This document shows, piece by piece, positions 6,721 through 13,262 of a stretch of DNA of 24,976 bases. Each line of letters starts with the position of its first letter. The first letter of the stretch is position 1. The stretch comes from a virus, in the IMG/VR virus record IMGVR_UViG_3300021071_000003, positions 1 to 24,976 of that record; one strand, 5' to 3'. The notes under the pieces are model-generated. The model saw only the letters and a program-made list of their open reading frames with translations. It had not been told where the DNA came from and did not search any database. The position numbers were made by a program, and so were the translations under genes.

Positions 6721-7236
6721 ATGGACCTGATCAAACGACTCCTGGAAATCGCCACCCACGAGGTGGGCACACACGAAGTAGGCGGTAACAACCGCGGCCC
6801 CCGCATCGTCGCATACCAATCTGCCACATGGCTCAAACCCGCCCCATGGCCGTGGTGCGCTGCCTTCATCTGCTGGATCTTGCGCGAATGGCTCAAGTCG
6901 CCGGAGGTTTTGGCGAAATTGTCGTTACGTAACAACAAAGAGGCCGAAAACTGGCGGCCGAAAACAGCGGGCGCGTTCGACTTCGAGCGGTGGGCGAAGG
7001 AAAAGGGGCTTGCCGTCCTGAACAAGAAATCACTCGCGAAGGCCGGGGATCTCGTCGTTTTCGAGTTCTCTCACATCGGCATCGTCGTGAAGGACCAGAT
7101 TTCACCGGAGTCGATCGAATGCATCGAGGGGAACACGAACGGCAGCGGCCAGCGTGACAGCAATGCGGGCGACGGCGTGTGGCGCAAGCGCCGCGCTGCC
7201 TCTCTGGTTCGCTCGTTCATCCGGATCATCCGTTGA
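6721..7236 (+). CDS. CHAP-domain peptidoglycan hydrolase (endolysin candidate)
   Basis: Protein of 171 aa. Residues about 42-52 (PWPWCAAFICW) hold the cysteine nucleophile in the usual CHAP/NlpC-like context. Residues about 107-123 (AGDLVVFEFSHIGIVV) carry the catalytic histidine with the preceding GD turn, and IEGNTNGS follows as the third conserved block. No signal peptide is visible, so a holin would be needed. It sits between the terminase and the gpW-like connector, far from the holin/spanin genes at the right end, so it could also be virion-associated. It contains a copy of the 16-bp palindrome (6921-6936). Domain call confident; cell-lysis role likely but not proven. Confidence 0.85.
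   Translation: MDLIKRLLEIATHEVGTHEVGGNNRGPRIVAYQSATWLKPAPWPWCAAFICWILREWLKSPEVLAKLSLRNNKEAENWRPKTAGAFDFERWAKEKGLAVLNKKSLAKAGDLVVFEFSHIGIVVKDQISPESIECIEGNTNGSGQRDSNAGDGVWRKRRAASLVRSFIRIIR
6921..6936. repeat. 16-bp palindrome, site 2
   Basis: GTCGTTACGTAACAAC: one arm mismatch around a perfect ACGT centre. It lies in the endolysin gene and encodes LRNN. Confidence 0.7.
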
Positions 7237-7251
7237 CACCCGCCGTCCGGC
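7233..7251 (+). promoter_or_regulatory. Start-associated element, gpW-like gene
   Basis: TTGACA begins 19 nt before ATG 7252, and its TGA is the stop codon of the endolysin gene. Pairing is weak here (GCC/GGC around GTCC). Confidence 0.55.
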
Positions 7252-7503
7252 ATGGCTGTGATCGACTACTACACCGGGTTCACCAAAGAACAGGTCAGCA
7301 AAATCCTAGCTATCCAGCAGGAGGAGCTCCCAAAGACGATAGCTGCCTGGACGGATTCCGGATCAAGCGTCCAAAAGCGTAAGTTGGATGAGATTCATGC
7401 CATTATCGCAGGCTGCCAAGCCGCCCTTCGCAAATTCGACCCTGAAACCTACGGGCGCGGGCGGCGTGTCGTCCAATCCACCGTTGACTATATTCCTCGA
7501 TGA
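7252..7503 (+). CDS. gpW-like head-tail connector candidate (83 aa)
   Basis: Small, mostly helical protein placed between endolysin and portal; in lambda the position between large terminase and portal belongs to gpW. A central helix-turn-helix-like stretch (SVQKRKLDEIHAIIAGCQAAL) is followed by KFDPETYGRGRRVVQS, a short basic strand region that fits gpW-family proteins only loosely. gpW plugs the portal after packaging and is needed to attach the tail. The 3' end overlaps the portal start (ATGA), implying translational coupling and a matching stoichiometry. Assignment rests mainly on position and size. Confidence 0.6.
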   Translation: MAVIDYYTGFTKEQVSKILAIQQEELPKTIAAWTDSGSSVQKRKLDEIHAIIAGCQAALRKFDPETYGRGRRVVQSTVDYIPR

Positions 7504-8957
7504 ACCTGATCCCAAAACTCGCCCGGTTCGTTGTCCCGGCCGCATTCCTGCCGAAAGCCTGGGCGTCGCCCTACGATGCGGCAAATTGGTCCCCGAATCG
7601 TGGCCGTGTGCCCGGCTCCGCTCCCCGCGACGCCAAACTCGATCTCTCCCCCGGTGTCAGGACTGAACTCGTCCGCCGATCCCGCTACCTCCACCGCAAT
7701 TCCGGGTTCGTGCGCGAGATGGTCTCCAACATGGCGATCTACTCCACGGGCGACGGCATCCGTCCCCAGGCACAGTCGGCCGATCCGGACTGGAACCGCC
7801 GCGCCGAGGAAATCTTCCGTCGCTGGTCTGCCCAGTGCGAGGTGACAAATCGGTTTTCCTTCGAGGAATGCCAGTCGCTCGTCTGCCGGGGGATGGATGT
7901 GGACGGCGAGTTCTTCGTCTTAAAAACCCGCGACCGCGGCGGCCTGCCGCGCATCCAGCTCATCGAAACCCACCGGATCGGCGATGATTCAGAGGAAACC
8001 TGCGACGGAGTCGGGCTCTCAGCGGACGGTTCGCCGTCGTTCTACCGACTCATTGAAGATTCCGGCCCCCGCGACATCCCGGCGGCTTCGATGCTCCATG
8101 TTTTTGAACCCGAGTCCGTGAGTGCGGTGCGCAATGCGCCGACGATCCAGCATTCGATTAATCACTTGCTCGACGAGATGGAACTTCTCGCGCTTGAAAA
8201 ACATGCCGTGAAGGACAATGCGGACGTGGCTCGAATCCTCAAAACGGCCCGTGGGGAAATTGAGGATACCGGAGACTTTTCCATCGGAGCACAGGCCAAT
8301 CAGCCGCAGGCAAGCGACGCCGCCCAGCTCCAGAAAATCATCGGTGGAAAATTGGTCGCGCTCAAACCCGACGAATCCTTGGACAGCTTCCAGTCGAATC
8401 GGCCATCGCCCACATTTACTGGTTTTCTCGAACACCTGCACCGCAGTGCCGCGCTTGGAGTGCTGCCATTCGAGTTCGCTGCGGATTCATCAAAAATTGG
8501 AGGAGCAGGGGTCAGGTTGGTGGTTGCGAAAGCGGACAGGCGGTTCTCGTATCGTCAGTTGATCCTCATCAACCGGCTGATCGAGCCGGTGTGGGCGTAT
8601 GTGATCGGTGATGCCATCGCCCGCGGCGAACTTGCAGCCCAACCGCAGTGGTGGAGGATATCTTCGACCACACCAAAGCGGGTCTCGGTAGATGCTGGGC
8701 GCGAATCACAGCAGAACCGGGCGGATGTGGAAATGGGCCTCAAAACGATTTCTCAAAGCTACGGTGAACTGGGCCTCGATTTTGAAGAGGAGATGCGAGT
8801 CCGCGCCCGCAACGCGAGGTTCCTAGTGGATCTGGCGGCCGAATTTCAAATTCCGCTGGAGATGCTATGGAAAACAAGCGGGGGCATTGCCACCACACCC
8901 GCAGTTGGAGAAACCCAAGACCAGCAGCCGCTCCCAGGGGTTCGGCAGTCTGGGTAA
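7500..8957 (+). CDS. Portal protein (lambda gpB family)
   Basis: Protein of 485 aa, slightly shorter than lambda gpB (533 aa). Matches in order include a RTELVRRSRYLHRNSGFVRE helix near residue 57-76, GDGIRPQ (84-90), FSFEECQSLVCRGMDVDGEFFV (about 118-139), LIETHRI (151-157) and a C-terminal DFEEEMRVRARNARFL helix. A dodecameric portal forms the DNA entry vertex and the docking site for terminase and tail. Its ATG overlaps the stop of the gpW-like gene. A TTGAC occurs 16 nt before the start, off the 19-20 nt rule. The stop codon directly abuts the stop of the convergent cargo gene (TAATCA). Confidence 0.92.
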   Translation: MNLIPKLARFVVPAAFLPKAWASPYDAANWSPNRGRVPGSAPRDAKLDLSPGVRTELVRRSRYLHRNSGFVREMVSNMAIYSTGDGIRPQAQSADPDWNRRAEEIFRRWSAQCEVTNRFSFEECQSLVCRGMDVDGEFFVLKTRDRGGLPRIQLIETHRIGDDSEETCDGVGLSADGSPSFYRLIEDSGPRDIPAASMLHVFEPESVSAVRNAPTIQHSINHLLDEMELLALEKHAVKDNADVARILKTARGEIEDTGDFSIGAQANQPQASDAAQLQKIIGGKLVALKPDESLDSFQSNRPSPTFTGFLEHLHRSAALGVLPFEFAADSSKIGGAGVRLVVAKADRRFSYRQLILINRLIEPVWAYVIGDAIARGELAAQPQWWRISSTTPKRVSVDAGRESQQNRADVEMGLKTISQSYGELGLDFEEEMRVRARNARFLVDLAAEFQIPLEMLWKTSGGIATTPAVGETQDQQPLPGVRQSG

Positions 8958-9260
8958 TCAGAATCCCGGCTTGCCACGTTCTGCCAGCGGCACGGCAAGA
9001 GTCATCTCGATATGCTTTCGCAGTTCGCGAACCTTTGGAATAAAATCCAACTCCTCGTCCTCCGTGACATCCCACTCATCAATGTAGCTTTTGGGGGATT
9101 TTTGGATTGACCTCACATGGGCAAGAATCCCCAGGAGATACTCGTCCTCATTCTGGTATCGCGAGCACGCCGCCCCGAGTTCGGCCCGCAGACAATCGCT
9201 CGCTTCGCCAGCAAGCCCGATGCTCTCGTAGGCCATTTCTGTGAGTTCGTCGGTATCCAT
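8958..9260 (-). CDS. Small acidic helical protein of unknown function, cargo gene (100 aa)
   Basis: Reverse-strand gene whose stop abuts the portal stop. The translation is acidic and helical, with a central DEYLLGILAHVRSIQK helix and a DEWDVTEDEELDFIPK acidic stretch; no membrane span or signal peptide. No family was recognised. It sits between portal and protease, where lambda has no gene, and faces against the late operon. Its composition is less GC-rich than the flanks. It is probably transcribed separately, for example in the prophage state. A TTTGTTT-type terminator was not seen. Confidence 0.65.
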   Translation of the reverse strand: MDTDELTEMAYESIGLAGEASDCLRAELGAACSRYQNEDEYLLGILAHVRSIQKSPKSYIDEWDVTEDEELDFIPKVRELRKHIEMTLAVPLAERGKPGF

Positions 9261-9307
9261 AGCTCAGAAAATATGACCGGCTGATCCTCTCGGCGCAACC
9301 CGGCTGA

Positions 9308-9327
9308 TTGACACGGGGTTTCACGGC
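9308..9327 (+). promoter_or_regulatory. Start-associated element, head protease gene
   Basis: TTGACACGG begins 20 nt before GTG 9328. GGTTTCAC (9317-9324) pairs with GTGAACC (9328-9334) with one bulged T and a 3-nt loop, so the start codon is in the stem. Confidence 0.6.
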
Positions 9328-10728
9328 GTGAACCTCACACTCCTTCAAAAACAGCCATGGCTGATCGCGCCCGAAGCTCTCGGGGCGATGGTCGCCGCCA
9401 CGAAATCGTTCTTCGACAACGCGCCGGATCTTCCTGAGCGCCCGAACTCGCCATGCCTTTCTGTGGAAGACGGCGTGGGCGTGATTTCGATCACCGGCCC
9501 GATGCTCCGCAACCCGGACATTTTCGACCGGATCATCTTTGGAGCCTGCGACACCGGAGAACTCATCAATGCCGTGGCCGAGGCTGCTGCCCGTCCCGAC
9601 ATCGAGGCCATCTTCCTCGACATCGATTCCCCTGGCGGATCGGTCAATGGCACTCCCGAACTCGCCCAGGCAGTCGCCGACGCCTCCAAGACAAAATACG
9701 TCTATGCGTTCAGTGCCGGCCAGATGTGCTCTGCCGCCTACTGGGTCGCGAGCCAGGCGGATGCGATCTACGCCACCCCGAGCGCACGGATCGGATCCAT
9801 CGGCGTGATCCTGCCCGTCGTGGATTCTTCGGCGGCCTTCGAGCAGGCGGGGCTGAAGGTGGAAGTCTTTGCGGCGGGCAAATTCAAAAGCGCTGGCACT
9901 CCCGGCACGAGCCTCACCGACGACCAGCGGGCCTGGCTTCAGTCGGAGGTCGAGGAAACCGCCGCTGACTTTCACGCCGCCGTGCTCGCCCGCGGGCGCA
10001 AGATCCCTGACGAGGCGATGGAGGGACAGACATTTTCGGCCCGGAAGGCGATGCGGTTCAACTTGGCCGGAATGGTGGCGAGTCGTGCGGAAGCGCTGTC
10101 CCGTCTGCGGAAACTCCATGTTCGTTCGGTTGACACGGGTTCCGGTGCAATGAGCGCACCAACAATCGAAAACGAACTCGCCCAGGCCCGTGAGCAAATC
10201 ACCCGCTTGGAAGCCGACGCTGCGGCCCGGGATTCACTCCTGACCGAAGCCAACACCAAATTCACCGAGGCAACCTCCACAGCTTCCGGCCTGCAATCCC
10301 GCCTGGAGGTTCTCGAATCCGAGCGCCAGATCGAGGCGGAATCCCTCGCCCAGCTCCGCGTCGATCTCGATGCCGCACGCGCCACGAACGCTTCGCTCGC
10401 CAGCGACAAGGACGCGATCGCCTCTCAGCTCAAGGAAATCGAGACGAGCAACGCCTCCCTCAATCTCAGCCTAAAAGAAATCCAGACCCGCAACGCCGCC
10501 CTGGAAGCCGCCGAGCAGGATTTGGAAAAGAGGGCCTCGCTTCGCGCCGCCCAGATCGTCGCAGAAACCGGCACTTCGGCTCCGGCCAATGTGACCCCGA
10601 AAGGCGAGCCGCAGACGGCCAGCCTCCTGGAGCGGTTCCGCGCGATCACCGATCCCGCCGAGCAAACCGCCTTCTGGCAGAGCCTCTCCGCCGACCAGAA
10701 GAACCAAATCCTGTCCTCAACCAAGTAA
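9328..10728 (+). CDS. S49-family head maturation protease with C-terminal scaffold domain (lambda gpC-like)
   Basis: Protein of 466 aa from GTG 9328. Residues 1-270 are the S49 (SppA-like) serine protease: IFLDIDSPGGSVNG at 95-108, the nucleophile in QMCSAAYWVAS (Ser135), RIGSIGV (154-160) and a lysine in FAAGKFKSAGTP (Lys185/187). The rest (from about 275) is a coiled-coil, Ala/Glu/Gln-rich scaffold, ending with FWQSLSADQKNQIL. In lambda, C and Nu3 share a frame in just this way, and the protease removes scaffold and itself during maturation. Located between portal (after a cargo gene) and capsid. The GTG lies in a start-associated hairpin; no Shine-Dalgarno. Confidence 0.92.
   Translation: MNLTLLQKQPWLIAPEALGAMVAATKSFFDNAPDLPERPNSPCLSVEDGVGVISITGPMLRNPDIFDRIIFGACDTGELINAVAEAAARPDIEAIFLDIDSPGGSVNGTPELAQAVADASKTKYVYAFSAGQMCSAAYWVASQADAIYATPSARIGSIGVILPVVDSSAAFEQAGLKVEVFAAGKFKSAGTPGTSLTDDQRAWLQSEVEETAADFHAAVLARGRKIPDEAMEGQTFSARKAMRFNLAGMVASRAEALSRLRKLHVRSVDTGSGAMSAPTIENELAQAREQITRLEADAAARDSLLTEANTKFTEATSTASGLQSRLEVLESERQIEAESLAQLRVDLDAARATNASLASDKDAIASQLKEIETSNASLNLSLKEIQTRNAALEAAEQDLEKRASLRAAQIVAETGTSAPANVTPKGEPQTASLLERFRAITDPAEQTAFWQSLSADQKNQILSSTK
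10130..10149 (+). promoter_or_regulatory. Start-associated element at an internal start (scaffold)
   Basis: TTGACACGGG begins 20 nt before an in-frame ATG at 10150 inside the protease gene. GGTGC (10144-10148) pairs with GCACC (10156-10160), enclosing the ATG in the loop. Confidence 0.6.
10150..10728 (+). CDS. Nested scaffold protein (lambda Nu3-like), in-frame with the protease
   Basis: An internal in-frame ATG (codon 275 of the protease) would make a 192-aa protein beginning MSAPTIENELAQ. It contains only the coiled-coil part (about residues 4-120) and a C-terminal helical tail, the make-up of a capsid scaffold. Lambda produces Nu3 from an internal start in gene C. Here the start is supported by a full copy of the start-associated element at the same spacing as in the other late genes. 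It would supply scaffold in excess of protease. Direct proof would need N-terminal mapping. Confidence 0.68.
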   Translation: MSAPTIENELAQAREQITRLEADAAARDSLLTEANTKFTEATSTASGLQSRLEVLESERQIEAESLAQLRVDLDAARATNASLASDKDAIASQLKEIETSNASLNLSLKEIQTRNAALEAAEQDLEKRASLRAAQIVAETGTSAPANVTPKGEPQTASLLERFRAITDPAEQTAFWQSLSADQKNQILSSTK

Positions 10729-10734
10729 CATCCC

Positions 10735-11628
10735 ATGCCTAACATCCTCACCAACGCAAAAGACGTCAAAGTCGCGCAGTCGGCCCTCAAGCCGTTCATG
10801 GCGACGCTCCTGCCCATGCGGGCATTCTCCAGCAACTTCTCGCCCGAGCCCGCTGACAAGCTCGACACGATCCGCGTGCCGATCGTGGGTGCTCCCAGCC
10901 CGGCCAGCGATTTCGGCGGAAGCTACACGGCGAATGCGGATTCCTCGATCGACGTCGCACCGGTGCAGCTCAACCGGCACAAATACAAGACCGTCCACGT
11001 CACCGCACGCGAGGCGGCCGAGACCGCTCTCAACGTGCTGGAAACTCTCGTCGGCAGCGCGGTCAAGCAGCTCGCCCAGGATGTGCTTCAGGACATCTTC
11101 ACGGAGATCACCGCCGCCAACTACGGCGCACCCGGAATCGCGGCCCTGGCCTCGACCGCCTTCGACTACAAGAAGGTGCTCGGCGTGCGGGAATCCTGCG
11201 GTGCCGCGAGAATGCCGAGCACAGACCGTGCGCTCGTCCTCGATGCCGCCTACTTCAGCAATCTGCTTGGCGACGACATCGTGGCCAAGAGCTTCATGAC
11301 GCCGGTTGCGCTTCCAGGCGTGGTCGATGGTCACATCCGCCGCCTGGCCGGGTTCGACGTGTATGAAACCACGATCCTGTCCAACACCGACGAGAAGCTG
11401 GTCGGTTTTGCCGGGCATCCGAGCTGCCTGGCGGTGGCCATGCGCTACCTCCAGCCGGTCGCCCAATACGATGAGGCGGGCGCTGTCACCGATCCCGAAA
11501 CCGGGCTCACCTTCGGCTACCTGCGCTATACGGAGACCAGCTCCAACCGGATCTTCGTCACCGTCGAATGCCTCTACGGCTTCAAAGTGGCGATCGCGAG
11601 CGGCCTCAAGCGCATCGTCAAACCCTGA
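10735..11628 (+). CDS. Major capsid protein (HK97 fold)
   Basis: Protein of 297 aa, 6 nt after the protease/scaffold stop. The order of features fits HK97-fold capsid proteins: an N-terminal helix (KDVKVAQSALKPFMATLL), an E-loop region (KLDTIRVPIVGAPS), a spine helix (AAETALNVLETLVGSAVKQLAQDVLQ), a P-domain/A-domain with RALVLDAAYFSNLLGDD, VDGHIRRLAGFDVYET, and a C-terminal GYLRYTE...VECLYGFKVA strand pair. No separate decoration protein (gpD-like) lies between protease and capsid. No Shine-Dalgarno or start-associated element is present, so initiation is probably by coupling. It is followed by a strong terminator. Confidence 0.92.
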   Translation: MPNILTNAKDVKVAQSALKPFMATLLPMRAFSSNFSPEPADKLDTIRVPIVGAPSPASDFGGSYTANADSSIDVAPVQLNRHKYKTVHVTAREAAETALNVLETLVGSAVKQLAQDVLQDIFTEITAANYGAPGIAALASTAFDYKKVLGVRESCGAARMPSTDRALVLDAAYFSNLLGDDIVAKSFMTPVALPGVVDGHIRRLAGFDVYETTILSNTDEKLVGFAGHPSCLAVAMRYLQPVAQYDEAGAVTDPETGLTFGYLRYTETSSNRIFVTVECLYGFKVAIASGLKRIVKP

Positions 11629-11647
11629 TCTGTGGTTCGGTTGCAAG

Positions 11648-11677
11648 CCCCCGCATCAGCAATGGTGCGGGGGTTTT
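11648..11677 (+). terminator. Rho-independent terminator after the capsid gene
   Basis: CCCCCGCA (11648-11655) and TGCGGGGG (11666-11673) form a perfect 8-bp GC stem with a 10-nt loop, followed by TTTT (11674-11677) and more T-rich sequence. Reading on the reverse strand there is no T run, so it acts mainly on forward transcripts. It would give high capsid mRNA and lower tail gene mRNA. Confidence 0.85.
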
Positions 11678-11682
11678 GTGTT

Positions 11683-12003
11683 TCAGACGACATTGCTCAC
11701 GCCAAGACGTGCTGCCAAGGCGCGGAGGCTGTCTTCCTCCGGCTTAAATCCGTGATAAGCCAACTGCTCGCCAACTGCTCGAAAGAACTCCATGTAATCC
11801 GCGTTGGAGCATTCCAAGGAAAAGAGCCCTTCTTCTTCAACCGCTCGCTCAACCAACGTCAGCCCGACCTCGGTCAAAGCCAGATCACTGTTGAGAATGT
11901 ATTCCCGTTCTTCTGAGGAAAACGTGAGCGATTTTGTTGAGGGAGTTTCCACAAAACATATTGTGCGCCATCCAGAGGCAATTTCAAGCAAGGCCGTTGA
12001 CAC
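11683..12003 (-). CDS. Small protein of unknown function, cargo gene (about 106 aa)
   Basis: Reverse-strand gene between the capsid terminator and the head-tail joining gene. Two GTG starts are possible, 12027 and 12003. The 12003 start was preferred because the longer form would overlap the forward gene start at 12016 and because its GTG is the reverse-strand end of the palindrome CACGCCCGGCGTG. The protein has a SLTFSSEEREYI stretch and mixed helices (LTEVGLTLVERAVEEEGLF; LRALAARLG); no membrane span. No family recognised. Its composition is less GC-rich than the flanking genes. Start uncertain; coding status fairly likely. Confidence 0.62.
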   Translation of the reverse strand: MSTALLEIASGWRTICFVETPSTKSLTFSSEEREYILNSDLALTEVGLTLVERAVEEEGLFSLECSNADYMEFFRAVGEQLAYHGFKPEEDSLRALAARLGVSNVV

Positions 12004-12015
12004 GCCCGGCGTGGC
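11997..12015 (+). promoter_or_regulatory. Start-associated element, head-tail joining gene
   Basis: TTGACA begins 19 nt before ATG 12016. CACGCC (12001-12006) and GGCGTG (12008-12013) are perfectly complementary. On the reverse strand the same palindrome supplies the likely GTG start of the cargo gene. Confidence 0.65.
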
Positions 12016-12321
12016 ATGTCCATCCACGATGAAATGGCCGCAGATGTGGCCGGTATATTTTCCGAGTTCGGTAAGGAAGTGGTGCTTGGCGGTCGCACGC
12101 TCCCGGCCCTGATCTCCGAGCCGCAGGAAACCTTGGAACTTGGTGCGGGCGGATTTACCGCCTCCGGAAATTTCACGGTAAAGTTGTTACGCAACAACCT
12201 TTCTGCGATTCCGCAGATCGGGGAGACGCTCACCTACGCCGGGGAAACATTCCGGATCGTGCGCGTGTCGAACCGCCCGCCACACCCTCTCGTCACCCTC
12301 ACCGTGGAGCCAGTCGAATGA
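12016..12321 (+). CDS. Head-tail joining protein (lambda gpFII-like)
   Basis: Protein of 101 aa at the position of lambda FII, after the capsid. A short N-terminal helical section (IHDEMAADVAGIFSEFGKEV) is followed by beta strands (FTVKLLRNNL, GETLTYAGETFRIVRVSNRP, LVTLTVEPVE), the layout of gpFII-type attachment proteins, small beta-sandwiches that join head completion proteins to the tail. The 3' end overlaps the next start (ATGA). A 16-bp palindrome copy lies inside at 12183-12198 and encodes LLRNNL. Assignment by length, strand pattern and position. Confidence 0.7.
   Translation: MSIHDEMAADVAGIFSEFGKEVVLGGRTLPALISEPQETLELGAGGFTASGNFTVKLLRNNLSAIPQIGETLTYAGETFRIVRVSNRPPHPLVTLTVEPVE
12183..12198. 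repeat. 16-bp palindrome, site 3
   Basis: GTTGTTACGCAACAAC: arms perfect around ACGC. It lies in the head-tail joining gene and encodes LLRNN. Confidence 0.7.
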
Positions 12322-12719
12322 ACACGGACATCGAACGGGGCTTCGTGGCGGTGATCCAGGCGGCAATGCCGGGAGTGCATGTGCGGGAGGCGACCAGTTC
12401 AAAGCCGCATCCATCGGACGCTCAGATGGTCATCGTCGAGTGCCCGGAGTGCGAACATGTGGCGGGACCGCTTTACCGGGCAACCGTGAAAGTGCATCTC
12501 GGCACGCCTGCTTTCGATATGGGCGAGTCCCGGCACCGGGAGGCGGCCGGCATGATGGCGCTCTCGCTTCTCGATCCAGCCGAGGCGAAGATCCTGTTCG
12601 ATGCCGCTGCCGGCAGTATCTCACTCCACGGGTTCCACGTCCGCTCGCAGGGGGAGGATATTGTCGAGAACACCTGGCGTTCGACCATCGAACTCGTTGC
12701 CGGGATCCGCCTCGGTTGA
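12318..12719 (+). CDS. Tail terminator / tail completion protein candidate
   Basis: Protein of 133 aa, coupled by ATGA overlap to the joining protein. It starts with a helix (DIERGFVAVIQAAMPGVHVRE), then strands and a second long helix around HREAAGMMALSLLD, ending with a strand pair (GFHVRSQGEDIVENTWRSTIELVAGIR). Helix-strands-helix-strands and length fit tail terminators such as gpU and other siphophage head-completion/tail-completion proteins, which cap the tail tube next to the head. Position between joining protein and tail tube genes agrees. Exact homology not certain. Confidence 0.6.
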   Translation: MNTDIERGFVAVIQAAMPGVHVREATSSKPHPSDAQMVIVECPECEHVAGPLYRATVKVHLGTPAFDMGESRHREAAGMMALSLLDPAEAKILFDAAAGSISLHGFHVRSQGEDIVENTWRSTIELVAGIRLG

Positions 12720-12734
12720 CATGGCCGTCGGTGC
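12716..12734 (+). promoter_or_regulatory. Start-associated element, 70-aa tail gene
   Basis: TTGACA begins 19 nt before ATG 12735 and its TGA is the stop of the upstream gene. Pairing is weak: GGCC at 12723-12726 with GGCC at 12737-12740. Confidence 0.5.
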
Positions 12735-12947
12735 ATGGCCGATACATCACCAGAGCCGAAACCCGAGATTCGCCGTTCCGCTTACGATTTCTGCGAGAAG
12801 GCGCTCGCCCAGTTTGAGGCGATCCCCGCCCAGGCACGCGCGAAAGGATTCTCGATCACCCGTTCCCAGACGATCTCCGGGGACACCGTCCAACGCTCCT
12901 ACATCATCCAGTTCGATCTGAAATTGACCGGCTGCGAACTCCCCTGA
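12735..12947 (+). CDS. Small tail-region protein of unknown function (70 aa)
   Basis: A 70-aa protein with an N-terminal Pro/Glu-rich stretch (TSPEPKPE), a helix (AYDFCEKALAQFEAI) and a C-terminal strand pair (RSQTISGDTVQRSYIIQFDLKL). It has no membrane span or signal peptide. It lies between the tail terminator candidate and the two paralogous small proteins, and its stop (TGA) is one nt before the next ATG, so translation is coupled. Nothing recognised; probably a small head-tail or tail structural or assembly protein. Confidence 0.6.
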   Translation: MADTSPEPKPEIRRSAYDFCEKALAQFEAIPAQARAKGFSITRSQTISGDTVQRSYIIQFDLKLTGCELP

Positions 12948-12948
12948 C

Positions 12949-13257
12949 ATGGCCTTCGCGACAATCAATCTTTTTGGCGTAACCGACCCCGCGGCCGGAT
13001 ATTTGCAGGAATCCTCGCAGGAAAAGAGCGTCGAGGTCGCCACATGCAAGGACGCCACGGGAGTCACCAAGCTGGCCGTGCCTAAGGGCGTTGTCACCAC
13101 CACGGTCACGCTCAAAGGCAAAGGCACGTATTCGCCATCGGTTTCCCGTAACACAGGCGTCGGGGCCACGGCTGTCATTACCTCCGCGAAGGCGTCCGAG
13201 AGCAACGACGACTTCCCCGACTACGAGATCACTTACCAGAAGTTTGCATCCACCTGA
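12949..13257 (+). CDS. Small tail tube-like protein, paralogue A (102 aa)
   Basis: Beta-rich 102-aa protein. Its second half has VTTTVTLKGKGTY followed by AVITSAKASESNDDFPDYEITYQ. The neighbour encoded immediately downstream has the same two blocks in the same order (FEFSVRGKGAAC; VIVTTVKESTKNDDWEEWEY), so the two arose by tandem duplication. Small beta-sandwich proteins in this position of the late operon are usually tail tube subunits. No Shine-Dalgarno; coupled to the upstream gene. Tail tube is the best guess, not proven. Confidence 0.6.
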   Translation: MAFATINLFGVTDPAAGYLQESSQEKSVEVATCKDATGVTKLAVPKGVVTTTVTLKGKGTYSPSVSRNTGVGATAVITSAKASESNDDFPDYEITYQKFAST

Positions 13258-13262
13258 TTTTT

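Noticed and set aside
7484-7499. TTGAC before the portal start as another start-associated element
   Set aside because: Spacing is 16 nt, no stem is visible, and the portal start already overlaps the upstream stop. Kept as a chance match.
9108-9120. TTGACCTCACATGG as a short start element on the forward strand
   Set aside because: It lies inside the reverse-strand gene and the ATG opens no meaningful forward frame.
9148-10197. Long reverse open frame of 349 residues opposite the protease
   Set aside because: High-GC shadow of the S49 protease and its upstream region; Arg/Gly/Asp-rich with no domain pattern, while the forward frame has clear catalytic motifs.
10717-11646. Reverse open frame of 309 residues opposite the capsid gene
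   Set aside because: Mirror of a strong HK97-fold capsid gene; no independent motifs.
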